From the NCBI RefSeq assembly GCF_007003975.1, contig NZ_VFTC01000008.1, positions 140,340-204,339 on the forward strand: DNA of 64,000 nucleotides, written 5' to 3'. The stretch comes from Mesorhizobium sp. WSM4306 (lineage in GTDB: Bacteria; Pseudomonadota; Alphaproteobacteria; Rhizobiales; Rhizobiaceae). Position 1 is the stretch's first letter, and each line of letters begins with the position of its first letter. The notes beneath the pieces are model-generated. The model was not told the DNA's origin, searched no databases, and was given only the letters and a program-made list of their open reading frames with translations. Positions 16,155-25,307 of the stretch are shown here, piece by piece. The position numbers were made by a program, and so were the translations under genes.

Positions 16155-18543
16155 CACTGCGATTGTCGTCGCGCTCGCGACTTTCACACCTTGCCCGGCA
16201 GTGAACTCGCAAGAGCTGCCGGCCGTGACGAACCCTGAAGAGCCTGATCCCGTTTCGCCCGCCGGGCGCAGCCTCTATCTGGAGGTGTTCATCAACGACG
16301 CCTCTACGAAACTGATCGGCAATTTCACCGAAATGCCGGATGGCGGCCTGGCATCGACGCCGCAAGAGCTGAAGGAGGTCGGGCTGAAGCCGCCGAAGGG
16401 TGCTGCCGACGCCGCCGGCCTGGTCAGGCTCGACCAGCTGGCGGACGTGTCGTTTCAGATCGACGAGGCGGCGCAGCGCCTCTACGTCACCGCCGCCAAT
16501 GACAGCCGCGAGGCGCGCATCGTCGATCTCGGCTTGCGCTTGCAGGACCGGCCGGCGCCGCAATCGGGCTACGGCACGGTGCTCAACTACTCGCTGTTTG
16601 CCAGCTCAAACACACTGTTCGACGGCGACAACGAGCTGTTCCAGGGCATCTCGGGCGGCTTCGACGCGCGTGTGTTCAGCCCTTATGGAACGCTCAGCCA
16701 GTCGTTCATCGCCGGCTATTCCGACGGCAGGCTCGGCGGCTTCAGGCGGCTCAACACGACCTGGAGCTATTCCGACCCCGACCGGCTGATGACCTACCGG
16801 GCCGGCGACTTCGTCTCCGGTGGCCTGTCGTGGACGCGTCCGGTCTATCTCGGCGGTGTCCAGGCGCAGCGCAATTTCAGCCTGCGCTCGGATCTGGTGA
16901 CATTGCCCCTGCCCTCCTTCGGCGGCACGGCGGCGGTGCCGTCGACGCTCGAAGTCTATACGCAAAACGTGCGCACCTATTCCGGCGACATCCAGCCCGG
17001 ACCTTTCCAGGTCACCAATCTGCCTGTGTTCACCGGCGCCGGGCAGGCGCAGGTGGTGCTGCGCGACAGCCTCGGGCGCGAGACCACCGCCACCTTGCCG
17101 TTCTATGCCTCCAACATGCTGCTGCGCCAGGGACTGCTCGATTTTTCCGTCGAGGCGGGCATGGCGCGGCGCAATTTCGGCATCTCCTCCGACAACTATG
17201 ATGGCCGCGTCATGGGCGCCGCCACGGCGCGCTACGGCATGAGCGACCAGCTGACGCTGGAAGCCCATGCCGAGGGGGGTGCTGATCTGATCAATGGCGG
17301 CATTGGCGCTGCCTTTCCGCTCGGCCCTTACGGTGCGGCGTCGGCGGCCGTGGCCGGCAGCCATCATGACGGGCGCACCGGCTCGCTGGTCGATGCCAGC
17401 GTCGAATTCGGCTATGACGGCTGGGCGATCAACGCCCATATGCAGCGCGCCTTCGGCGGCTATGAAGACATCGCCTCGGTGACGGCGCAGCCGGTTCTCG
17501 ACCCAGACGACTTCACGCGTTTCAGCGCCGGCGTGCCGCGCGCGGTGGACCAGGTGACGCTCAGCGTGCCGATGCCGATCGATTTCTCCAGCCTCAATCT
17601 CTCCTACACCCATTTGAAGAGCGCCGAGGGCGAACCCAGCCAGATCGTCGGCCTCTCCTACAGCCAGGCGATCTTCAAGCGCAGCACGCTCTATGCGACC
17701 GCCTTCGCCGATCTCGACGACGACAGCAGCTATGGCGTGTTCGCCGGGCTTTCGATCCCGTTCAACGACGACATCACGGCCTCGACAGGCGTCGAGCAAG
17801 GGCCTGACGGCTTCAATGTCGTTGCCGACCTAGCCAAGTCCGAACAGGCGGAGGTCGGCAGCATCGGCTGGCGGCTGCGCACGTCGGAAGGTGAAACGCC
17901 CAACCGCTCGGCATCGGTCAGCTATCGGGCGCTGTTTGCGCGCCTGGCGGCCGCCGCGCAGCAGTTCGACAATGATGTTCGCGTGACCGGGCAGATGGAC
18001 GGCGCCATTGCGGTCGCCGGCGGCGGCGTGTTCGCCACCAACCGCATCGACGATGCCTTTGCCGTCGTCGATGTCGGCACGCCTGACGTCGAGGTGCTGC
18101 ATCAGAACAGGCCGGTCGGAAAGACCGACAGCAAAGGCCGCATCCTGGTCACCGGGCTCAATTCGTATGAGCTGAACACGGTCTCCATCGACCCCAAGAA
18201 CCTGCCCGTCGATGCCGATGTCCCGACCACCAAGGAGACCGTCGTCCCGGCCGACCGCAATGGCGTGGTGCTGAAGTTCGGCGTGTCGGAGGCGGCGCAG
18301 GCAGCCCTTGTGACGCTCGTCGATGCGAGCGGAACGCCGCTCGAAGCCGGGCTGTCGGGACGCCTCGACGGCGGCGCGGAAGACTTCGTCGTCGGCTATG
18401 ACGGGCAGGCCTACATCAAGGGTCTCGCCCGGCAGAACTCCATACAGGTCGATCGCGGCGACGGCAGTTCGTGCCGGGCGACCTTCCCCTTCGAGGCGGT
18501 GCGCGGCCGGCAAGTGACGATCAAGGACGTGGTGTGCCAATGA
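16126..18543 (+). CDS. Outer-membrane fimbrial usher
   Basis: 805 residues from the ATG at 16126; a TTG at 16114 would add four residues. After a signal peptide comes an N-terminal chaperone-docking domain (LYLEVFINDASTKLIGNF). A long beta-barrel follows (YSLFASSNTLFDGDNELFQG, YSDPDRLMTYRAGDFVSG). Then come a plug region (YTQNVRTYSGDIQPGPFQV) and a C-terminal domain with GKTDSKGRILVTGLNSYELN. The length and motifs are standard for an usher of the Csu/FimD superfamily. It forms the secretion pore for the SCPU subunits. It overlaps the next gene by 4 bp (ATGA). Confidence 0.92.
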   Translation: MPKLPSRAASTAIVVALATFTPCPAVNSQELPAVTNPEEPDPVSPAGRSLYLEVFINDASTKLIGNFTEMPDGGLASTPQELKEVGLKPPKGAADAAGLVRLDQLADVSFQIDEAAQRLYVTAANDSREARIVDLGLRLQDRPAPQSGYGTVLNYSLFASSNTLFDGDNELFQGISGGFDARVFSPYGTLSQSFIAGYSDGRLGGFRRLNTTWSYSDPDRLMTYRAGDFVSGGLSWTRPVYLGGVQAQRNFSLRSDLVTLPLPSFGGTAAVPSTLEVYTQNVRTYSGDIQPGPFQVTNLPVFTGAGQAQVVLRDSLGRETTATLPFYASNMLLRQGLLDFSVEAGMARRNFGISSDNYDGRVMGAATARYGMSDQLTLEAHAEGGADLINGGIGAAFPLGPYGAASAAVAGSHHDGRTGSLVDASVEFGYDGWAINAHMQRAFGGYEDIASVTAQPVLDPDDFTRFSAGVPRAVDQVTLSVPMPIDFSSLNLSYTHLKSAEGEPSQIVGLSYSQAIFKRSTLYATAFADLDDDSSYGVFAGLSIPFNDDITASTGVEQGPDGFNVVADLAKSEQAEVGSIGWRLRTSEGETPNRSASVSYRALFARLAAAAQQFDNDVRVTGQMDGAIAVAGGGVFATNRIDDAFAVVDVGTPDVEVLHQNRPVGKTDSKGRILVTGLNSYELNTVSIDPKNLPVDADVPTTKETVVPADRNGVVLKFGVSEAAQAALVTLVDASGTPLEAGLSGRLDGGAEDFVVGYDGQAYIKGLARQNSIQVDRGDGSSCRATFPFEAVRGRQVTIKDVVCQ

Positions 18544-19511
18544 CAATGCCGGGCCAAATGCTGCGCGCCGTCCTCGTCGCTTTCCTGACGCTGCTGCCGT
18601 CGCTCGCCCTGGCGCAAAGCTGCAGCTTTACCGTCACCAATATGAATTTCGGCGCTGTCGACACGCTGTCGGGCTCCGCGGCGACATCGACGGCCACCCT
18701 CAGCGTGACCTGCAGCGGCAGTTTGCCATTGCTGCTGCCCATCCTCGTCTGTCCGCATCTCGCCGCCGGCACCGGCGGCGCAACCTCGGCGGCAGCCAGG
18801 CAGATGCTGAGCGGCGCCAACAGCCTCGACTACCAGATCTATTCGGACCCGGCGATGAGTGTCGTCTGGGGCTCCTACGCCTGGGCCTATGCCTCGCGCC
18901 CGCCGCCGCTGCTGCTGAGCCCCAGTGTCCTGGGCAACTCATCCGGCACCTTGACGCTCTATGGCCGGGTTCCCGGCGGGCAGGCGACCGTTCCGCCCGG
19001 CACCTATCTGTCGACGTTTTCGACCGGGCCGGTCGAGTTCCGCTACCGGACAACCCTGCTGGGCAGCAATTGCGACACCGGCTTGGGCACCCTGGCCGCC
19101 TCTCCGACCTTCACCATCAACGCGACGATTGCGGCCAACTGCCTGGTCACCACCCAGAACATCGATTTCGGCTCCAAGGGCGTGCTCGACGCCAATGTCG
19201 ACGCCACCGGCCAGGTCTCGGTCACCTGCACCCCGTCGACCGCCTACACAGTTTCGCTCGATGGCGGTACCACCGGCGGCACGCCGACCACCCGCAAGAT
19301 GTCGAAAGGCGCCGAGCGGGTCACCTACGGCCTCTACAAGGACAATGCGCGCACCCAGCCCTGGGGCGATGCGGGAACGCCGGGAAGCATGGTGGCCGGC
19401 ACCGGCACCGGCGCGGCGCAGCCGCTCACCGTCTACGGCCGCGTACCGCCGCAGACAACGCCCTCGGCCGGCGTCTATACCGACACGGTTGTGGTGACCA
19501 TCACCTATTGA
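18540..19511 (+). CDS. Two-domain SCPU protein, probable fimbrial tip adhesin
   Basis: 323 residues from the ATG at 18540, which overlaps the usher stop. A signal peptide ends at LALAQ. The first SCPU domain (CSFTVTNMNFGAVDTLSGSA to the FEFRY-like strand near residue 180) is more divergent. The second (IAANCLVTTQNIDFGSKGVL to VYTDTVVVTITY) closely resembles the single-domain protein at 14915. In Csu-type systems the two-domain subunit CsuE is the tip adhesin, so that role is inferred here. The operon therefore holds subunit, chaperone, usher and tip. Confidence 0.85.
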   Translation: MTMPGQMLRAVLVAFLTLLPSLALAQSCSFTVTNMNFGAVDTLSGSAATSTATLSVTCSGSLPLLLPILVCPHLAAGTGGATSAAARQMLSGANSLDYQIYSDPAMSVVWGSYAWAYASRPPPLLLSPSVLGNSSGTLTLYGRVPGGQATVPPGTYLSTFSTGPVEFRYRTTLLGSNCDTGLGTLAASPTFTINATIAANCLVTTQNIDFGSKGVLDANVDATGQVSVTCTPSTAYTVSLDGGTTGGTPTTRKMSKGAERVTYGLYKDNARTQPWGDAGTPGSMVAGTGTGAAQPLTVYGRVPPQTTPSAGVYTDTVVVTITY

Positions 19512-19693
19512 ATGCCTGGCGCCCGGACCGGCCATGGCGCCGACGCCGCCGAGGGGCGGCATCACGATCACTTCGCCCGACATCATCGGCCGGTGCGGGC
19601 ATCCAGCATCAGCCGATCGGCTCACTCACACCGGTCAATTCGTGCGTCACGTGCAAAACCCGGAGCGAGTCCGAGATTTGACTCGCCAGCGTA

Positions 19694-20371
19694 TCAGAAC
19701 TTGTAGCTAAGGCCGGCCCGGATATCGTGCGTCTGGAGATCGACGTCCGCAGCCGTACCAAGACCAGCTGCGATCGAGAGAGGCTTGCTGCCGAAGTCGG
19801 TGTAGCGATATTCGACGCGAGCGATCCACTTGTCGGTGAAGGCGTGCTCGACGCCGGCGCCAGCCGTCCAGCCAATATGGGTTTCGTCGTGGAATGGTAT
19901 TGTACCGCCGGGGCCCGTGCTGATCGCAGTCACTTCATACTTGGCCGCGGCCACGCCCGCAGTGATGTAAGGCATGGTCCGATCGAAAGCATAGCCGGCC
20001 CGTAGCCGGGCCGACCCCGACCACTTGAGTTCGCTCTTGAGCAACGCGCCAGCACCGGCAAAAGTCGTCAGACTGTCTACATTGCTGTAGGCAATGTCAG
20101 CCTCGGCACCGAGCACGAAGCGGTTCGCCATTTCCTGATTGACGCCGATATGGATGCCGCCAATAAAACCGTCCGGATCGAGCGAAGCTTCAATGGCACT
20201 GGTGGGGATGGAAAGGTCGGATTTTCCGGCCGCGTAACCGAAGTGAACGCCGGCATAGAGGCCTGACCAGTCATACTCGGCGGCAACGGGCGAGGTTTCA
20301 TTGATGTCCGCCGCGGACGCGATGCCGACAGGCGCGAGAATGAAGGCTGTGGCGAGAAGAATCGTTTTCAC
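19694..20371 (-). CDS. Outer-membrane beta-barrel protein (Omp25/Omp31-like)
   Basis: 225 residues from a GTG at 20371. A signal peptide (TILLATAFILAPVGIASA) is followed by the usual YDWSGLYAGVHFGYA opening of rhizobial eight-stranded porin-like proteins. Further strands include FIGGIHIGVNQEM, RLRAGYAFDRTMPYITAGVA, and GWTAGAGVEHAFTDKWIARV. It ends on the outer-membrane signal GLSYKF. Members are abundant structural outer-membrane proteins in Rhizobiales. It is transcribed in the same direction as the AraC regulator upstream, 312 bp away. Confidence 0.9.
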   Translation of the reverse strand: MKTILLATAFILAPVGIASAADINETSPVAAEYDWSGLYAGVHFGYAAGKSDLSIPTSAIEASLDPDGFIGGIHIGVNQEMANRFVLGAEADIAYSNVDSLTTFAGAGALLKSELKWSGSARLRAGYAFDRTMPYITAGVAAAKYEVTAISTGPGGTIPFHDETHIGWTAGAGVEHAFTDKWIARVEYRYTDFGSKPLSIAAGLGTAADVDLQTHDIRAGLSYKF

Positions 20372-20683
20372 TGTTTGCTACCCCGATGATGTTGCGTCCC
20401 CCGGTCGTGGAAATGCTCCGCGGCGATCCGGGCGTTGTCGAGGTTTTGCATTGTTCGCCGGCGGCGTCTTGGGCTGAGCCGCACTGGAATTGTCCTGGAA
20501 AGCGCTGCGGCACTTGCGCGATCAGTGTGGCCGTTCGGCATCAGGTGATGGGGCTTGCAAAGCGTTCGAACGAATTCAACCGACGCGCTGAGACTCTTCT
20601 TTTTTATGAATGTGGAGATCCCAAAACGGCTCCGCACCCTCCAGTCTGAGGGCGAGGATGTGCCTTCGGGCGACATGGGTCTT
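20372..20683. other. Intergenic region between AraC gene and porin gene
   Basis: 312 bp with no convincing gene in either direction. It must carry the promoter of the minus-strand porin gene. I see no clear terminator or large palindrome in it. Confidence 0.5.
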
Positions 20684-21649
20684 TTAGCGGGCGTTGCTCG
20701 GTGTCGAGCCGAAGCGACGGCGGAAACAGCGATTGAAGTAGGATATGTCGGAGAAGCCGCTGAGCAATGCGATCTCGCTGATCCGCATCCGGTCGTTGCG
20801 ACGGTCGGCCAGCATGCGATGAGCCCTCTGCAGGCGCAGTTCGAGAACGCGCTCGGCGAAACTCGTCCCGGTCTCCTGCAGGAGATCATGAACATAGCGC
20901 GGGGATAGCCGCAGTTGCTGGGCGACGCGCTGGGCCGAAATGGCGGGATCGGCGAAATTGTCCCGGATCTTGTCCAGGATGGCCTGCAGCCTTGCCGCGC
21001 GCAGCCCGCGCAGTCCCGCCAGCTCGGCGGGCTCGCCCTTCGCTCCGGTCGCCAGGCCGATCAGGTCGACGATCGTTTCGGTGGCATGGGTGACCAGCTC
21101 CGGCGAGACCAAGGCGGGTCCCGATCCCAGAAAGCTGCAATAGCGCTTGAGCATATCGAGCGCCTCATTGCCGGCGCCGATGGTCAGCGCCAGCCGGTCG
21201 TCGATATTGGCGAAGGCTTTCTCCAGGGTTTCGCGGGGTACCACCACATTGGCCCAGATGTTCCAGTCGCTGCCGGACATTTCCAGCGCTTCCGAAGCCG
21301 AGACCAGCGCGGCTTCGCCCTTGCCCACACTATAGTCACGACCGACCTGGGCACCCGTCAGCAGTGTGCCGCCATTGTTGACCAGCAGCAGATAGCCGTC
21401 GCGCCCATCGTCGGCGATATTGCGCTCCTTGCGGCTGGCATGCTGGATCGTTCCGGCCATCTGCCCGAGCACCACCGGCCCGACGGCGGTCGCTTCGATT
21501 GCCGCCTCGAACGGCCGGTTGCCGGAGATGGCATATTCGACCGACCAAATCTCGGCGACATGGATGTCCTGCCAGAGCGCGAAACGCGAGCGATCGTCGA
21601 GATGCGCCGGCAGGTCGACCGACGAGAAGACATTCTTTTTCAAGGACAA
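20684..21649 (-). CDS. AraC family transcriptional regulator
   Basis: 321 residues from a TTG at 21649, so the start is uncertain. The N-terminal ligand domain (about 1-200) resembles the AraC_binding_2 type (FALWQDIHVAEIWSVEYAI, GYLLLVNNGGTLLTGAQVG). The C-terminal double HTH is clear: ILDKIRDNFADPAISAQRVA, LSPRYVHDLLQETGTSFAER, then ISEIALLSGFSDISYFNRCF and RRRFGSTP. It probably responds to a small molecule. The targets are unknown; the porin gene downstream and the Liv importer on the other side are candidates by position. Confidence 0.9.
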   Translation of the reverse strand: MSLKKNVFSSVDLPAHLDDRSRFALWQDIHVAEIWSVEYAISGNRPFEAAIEATAVGPVVLGQMAGTIQHASRKERNIADDGRDGYLLLVNNGGTLLTGAQVGRDYSVGKGEAALVSASEALEMSGSDWNIWANVVVPRETLEKAFANIDDRLALTIGAGNEALDMLKRYCSFLGSGPALVSPELVTHATETIVDLIGLATGAKGEPAELAGLRGLRAARLQAILDKIRDNFADPAISAQRVAQQLRLSPRYVHDLLQETGTSFAERVLELRLQRAHRMLADRRNDRMRISEIALLSGFSDISYFNRCFRRRFGSTPSNAR

Positions 21650-21898
21650 CCGCGTCTTTCTGCGTGCGCGTCTTCAGTCGGAGGCGCAACCTATTGACCA
21701 GTTAAACTGTTGTCCAGAGGCCAGCAATATCCATGCGGTGCAAGACAATTTCACTGCTGTTGGAGACAAGAATCCGACCGAAATTCACCTGTCTGGATAC
21801 AAACACCGGAGAATGCCTGCTCGAATCAACGACCCGGCCCCGCATCGCGACACCGTACTCACCCATGCGAGGCCAAGGACTGAAGCGCGCGAACGACG

Positions 21899-22882
21899 TC
21901 AGGCTCCGTCGCGGCCGCCGTCAGGGGGCGCCAACCACCGTGCGTAGATCTCGCCGACGATGCCGCGGCGGAAGACTAGCACGCAGATCATGAAGATCAG
22001 GCCGGTGGCGATGGTCACCGGAAACCCCGAGGTGGCGAGCGTGTTTTCCAGACCGACGACGAGGCCGGCGCCGACGACCGGGCCGACCATGGCGCCGATG
22101 CCGCCGAGCAGCGTCATCAGGATCACCTCGCCCGACATCTGCCAGGTGACGTCGGTCAGCGTGGCGAACTGGAAGACGATCGCCTTGGTCGCGCCGGCAA
22201 GCCCGGCAAGCGCTGCAGACATGACGAAGGCGGCGAGCTTGTAGCGGCCGACCGAATAGCCCAGCGAAATGGCGCGATTCTCGTTCTCGCGGATCGAACG
22301 CAGGATCATGCCGAAGGGCGAGTTGACGATGCGCCAGACGGCGAAAACGCCGATGAGGAAAACGGCGAGCACGAAAAAGTACATGTTGAGCGGGACGTTG
22401 AGATCGACGACGCCGAAGAGATGTCCGCGCGGCACGCCCTGGATGCCGTCCTCGCCTTCGGTGAACGGCGCCTGAACGCAGAAGAAATAGAACATCTGCG
22501 CCAGCGCCAGCGTGATCATCGAGAAATAGATGCCTTGCCGGCGGATGGCGAGGAAGCCCATGACCAGCCCGAGCACAGCAGCACCCGCGGTGCCGAGCAG
22601 GATGCCGACTTCCGGCGGCCAGCCCCATGCCTTGACGGCGTAGGCACAGAAATAGGCGGCTGCGCCGTAGAAGGTGGCGTGGCCGAAGGACAACAGCCCG
22701 GTGTAGCCGAGCAGCAGGTTGAACGCGCAGGCAAACAGCGCGAAGCACAGCATCTTCATCAGGAAGATCGGGTAGACGAAGAAGGGCGCGGCGATGAGCG
22801 CCAGTATGGCCAATGCTATCAATACCCGCTCAAGCCGAACGGAAGCGGCGGTACGCTGTTCGTGAAGGCTCGCCTCGCTCAT
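21899..22882 (-). CDS. Branched-chain amino-acid ABC transporter permease (LivM type)
   Basis: 327 residues from the ATG at 22882 (another ATG at 22891 is possible). Many hydrophobic helices are present. The LivM landmarks are FNLLLGYTGLLSFGHATFYG, AIRRQGIYFSMITLALAQMF, ILRSIRENENRAISLGYSV and MTLLGGIGAMVGPVVGAGLV. It forms the inner-membrane channel with LivH for branched-chain amino acids or related compounds. It is the last gene of a five-gene minus-strand operon reading substrate-binding protein, ATPase, ATPase, LivH, LivM. Confidence 0.93.
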   Translation of the reverse strand: MSEASLHEQRTAASVRLERVLIALAILALIAAPFFVYPIFLMKMLCFALFACAFNLLLGYTGLLSFGHATFYGAAAYFCAYAVKAWGWPPEVGILLGTAGAAVLGLVMGFLAIRRQGIYFSMITLALAQMFYFFCVQAPFTEGEDGIQGVPRGHLFGVVDLNVPLNMYFFVLAVFLIGVFAVWRIVNSPFGMILRSIRENENRAISLGYSVGRYKLAAFVMSAALAGLAGATKAIVFQFATLTDVTWQMSGEVILMTLLGGIGAMVGPVVGAGLVVGLENTLATSGFPVTIATGLIFMICVLVFRRGIVGEIYARWLAPPDGGRDGA

Positions 22883-22883
22883 C

Positions 22884-23771
22884 TCAGGCATCCCTTCCAA
22901 ACAGGCCGGCGGGGCGTAAGAGCAGCACGATCGCCATGATGACGAAGACGACGAGGTTCGATGCCTCGGGATAAAACACTTTGGTCAGGCCTTCGGCGAG
23001 ACCGAGCATGTAGCCGGTGACGATGGCGCCGAGGATCGAGCCCATGCCGCCGACCACGACGACGGCAAAGACGACGATGATGAGATCGGAGCCCATCAGC
23101 GGGCTGACCTGGTAGACCGGTGCTGCGAGGATGCCGGCAAGCCCCGCAAGCGCCGCGCCCAGCCCGTAGGTGAGCGTGAGCAGCAGCGGCACGTTCACGC
23201 CGAAGGCCTGGACGAGTTCCGGGTTTTCGGTCGCGGCGCGGAGATAGGAGCCAAGCCTGGTCTTTTCGATCAGCAGCCAGGTGCCGATGCAGACGATGAG
23301 CGAAGCAACCACCACCCAGCCGCGATAGTTGGGCAGAAACATGAAGCCGAGATTGGTGCCGCCGGCGAGTTGGGCCGGCACTGCGTAGGGGTTGCCCGAG
23401 ACACCGTAGTAGAAACGGAAGACGCCTTCGATGACCAGCGCCAGGCCGAAGGTGAAGAGCAGGCCGTAGAGCGGATCGAGCCGGTAGAGCCGCGACAGCG
23501 CCAGGCGCTCCACCGCCATGCCGAACACGCCGACAACGAGTGGCACCAGGACCAGCGCCGGCCAGTAGCCGATGCCTAGATGGACGAGCATCAGATAGCC
23601 GATGAAGGCGCCAAACATGTAGAGCGCGCCATGAGCGAAATTGATGATGCGCAGCAGGCCGAAGATGACGGCCAGTCCAAGGCTCAACATGGCGTAGAAG
23701 GAGCCGTTGATCAGCCCGACCAGCATCTGGCCCAGCAAGGCCTGGACGGGGATGCCGAAGATCATCGTCAT
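22884..23771 (-). CDS. Branched-chain amino-acid ABC transporter permease (LivH type)
   Basis: 295 residues from the ATG at 23771. It carries the LivH hallmarks LINGSFYAMLSLGLAVIFGL, RIINFAHGALYMFGAFIGY, YLRAATENPELVQAFGVNV and GGMGSILGAIVTGYMLGLAE. It has about eight membrane helices. It lies 1 bp before the LivM start region and a few bases after the ATPase gene, so expression is coupled. The partner channel is LivM. Confidence 0.93.
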   Translation of the reverse strand: MTMIFGIPVQALLGQMLVGLINGSFYAMLSLGLAVIFGLLRIINFAHGALYMFGAFIGYLMLVHLGIGYWPALVLVPLVVGVFGMAVERLALSRLYRLDPLYGLLFTFGLALVIEGVFRFYYGVSGNPYAVPAQLAGGTNLGFMFLPNYRGWVVVASLIVCIGTWLLIEKTRLGSYLRAATENPELVQAFGVNVPLLLTLTYGLGAALAGLAGILAAPVYQVSPLMGSDLIIVVFAVVVVGGMGSILGAIVTGYMLGLAEGLTKVFYPEASNLVVFVIMAIVLLLRPAGLFGRDA

Positions 23772-23778
23772 GGCGTCA

Positions 23779-24483
23779 TCATACCCCAAGCACCTCGTGC
23801 AGCTGGTCGGTGTGAGCAGAAAGCTCGCTTACGGCAAAACCCTCCACCACCTTGCCGTGCTCCATCAAATAGAAGCGGTCGGCGATGCGGGCGGCAAAGC
23901 GGAAATTCTGTTCGACCAACAGGATGGTCATGCCGCGCTTTTTCAGGGTCGCCAGCAATTCGCCGATGCGCTGGACGATGACCGGCGCTAGGCCCTCGGT
24001 CGGTTCGTCGAGCAGCAGCATCTGCACGCCCGTGCGCAGAATGCGGGCGATGGCCAGCATCTGCTGTTCGCCGCCGGAGAGTTTCGTGCCGGGGCTGTTG
24101 CGACGCTCCTTCAGATTGGGGAAGAGATCGAAGATTTCCTCGACACTCATGCCGCCCTTGGCCACCACCGGCGGCAGGATCAGGTTCTCGTCGACGGTGA
24201 GCGTGGCGAAGATGCCGCGTTCCTCCGGCACGAAGCCGATGCCGCGATGGGCGACGCGGTGCAGCGGCAGACGCATCAGATCGCCGCCGTCGAAAGTGAC
24301 GCAGCCGCTGCGCTTGCGGACCAGGCCCATGATGGCGCGCAGCGTGGTGGTCTTGCCGACGCCGTTGCGGCCAAGCAAGGTCACCGTCTCGCCACGGAAG
24401 ACATCAAGGTTGACGCCGTGCAGCGCATGACCCTCGCCATACCAGGCATGCAGATCGCGCACGGCAAGCAGCGGCTCACTCAT
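23779..24483 (-). CDS. Branched-chain amino-acid ABC transporter ATP-binding protein (LivF type)
   Basis: 234 residues, the usual LivF length. Walker A is GRNGVGKTT, the signature is KLSGGEQQMLAIARIL, Walker B is MLLLDEPTEGLAP, and the H-loop follows in MTILLVEQN. The LivF-specific VPEERGIFATLTVDENL is present. Its start overlaps the stop of the LivG gene by 4 bp. It energises import with LivG. Confidence 0.94.
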   Translation of the reverse strand: MSEPLLAVRDLHAWYGEGHALHGVNLDVFRGETVTLLGRNGVGKTTTLRAIMGLVRKRSGCVTFDGGDLMRLPLHRVAHRGIGFVPEERGIFATLTVDENLILPPVVAKGGMSVEEIFDLFPNLKERRNSPGTKLSGGEQQMLAIARILRTGVQMLLLDEPTEGLAPVIVQRIGELLATLKKRGMTILLVEQNFRFAARIADRFYLMEHGKVVEGFAVSELSAHTDQLHEVLGV

Positions 24484-25307
24484 GTCCGGTCCTCTGGCTC
24501 GGTCCCCATGTAAGCGACCCGGACGCGCTCGTCCGTGCTCACCGTTGCGTAGTCGCCGGCGGCGAGCACCTGGCCGCGCTGCATGACGGTGATCCAGTCG
24601 CAGAGATCGGCAACGACGGTGAGGTTGTGCTCGACCATCAGCACCGCGCGGTCTTTTGCCAGTGTGCGGATGATGCCGGAAATGGCGCCGACATCCTCGT
24701 GCCCCATGCCGGCCATCGGCTCGTCGAGCAGCAGCACCTTCGGATCGAGCGCCACCGTGGTGGCGATCTCGAGCACGCGCTTCCTGCCATAGGAAAGGTC
24801 GCCGGCCAGACGATGCGCGACATCGTCGAGGCCGACGATGGCGAGAAGCTCGCGTGCCCTCGGTGTCAACTGGTCGAGTGCGGCAAGCGAGCGCCAGAAC
24901 TGGAAGCCCAGCCCGCTCGGCCGCTGCAGGGCGACACGGACATTGTCGAGCACGCTCAGATGCGGAAAGGTCGCCGATATCTGGAACGACCGCACGAGCC
25001 CCATGCGCGCCACCCTGGCCGGCGCGGTGCGGGTGATGTCGTGGCCCAACAATTCGATCCTGCCGCTGGTCGGCTGCAGGAATTTGGTCAGCAGATTGAA
25101 GATCGTGGTCTTGCCGGCGCCGTTCGGTCCGATCAGCGCATGGATCTGGCCGTGATGGACGTCGAGGTCGACATTATTGACGGCAACGAAACCGGCGAAA
25201 TCACGCCTGAGGCCGCGGGCGGAAAGCACCACCCGCGGCGTGTCCTTTGCGCCGCCCGACTGGCCGGCCACAGCTTGCGCCGCTGTCACTTGGTGACGAG
25301 CGGGCAA
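24480..25307 (-). CDS. Branched-chain amino-acid ABC transporter ATP-binding protein (LivG type)
   Basis: 275 residues. Walker A is GPNGAGKTTIFNLLTKF, the signature is LSYGRKRVLEIA, Walker B is VLLLDEPMAGMGHED, and the H-loop is LMVEHNLTVV; these are all LivG-type. The N-terminus (MPARHQVTAAQAVAGQSGG) is about 20 residues longer than usual and overlaps the substrate-binding-protein gene by 22 bp, so an internal start is possible. Confidence 0.92.
   Translation of the reverse strand: MPARHQVTAAQAVAGQSGGAKDTPRVVLSARGLRRDFAGFVAVNNVDLDVHHGQIHALIGPNGAGKTTIFNLLTKFLQPTSGRIELLGHDITRTAPARVARMGLVRSFQISATFPHLSVLDNVRVALQRPSGLGFQFWRSLAALDQLTPRARELLAIVGLDDVAHRLAGDLSYGRKRVLEIATTVALDPKVLLLDEPMAGMGHEDVGAISGIIRTLAKDRAVLMVEHNLTVVADLCDWITVMQRGQVLAAGDYATVSTDERVRVAYMGTEPEDRT

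Noticed and set aside
16606..17799. 397-codon minus-strand frame
   Set aside because: Antisense to the usher gene, without recognisable domains.
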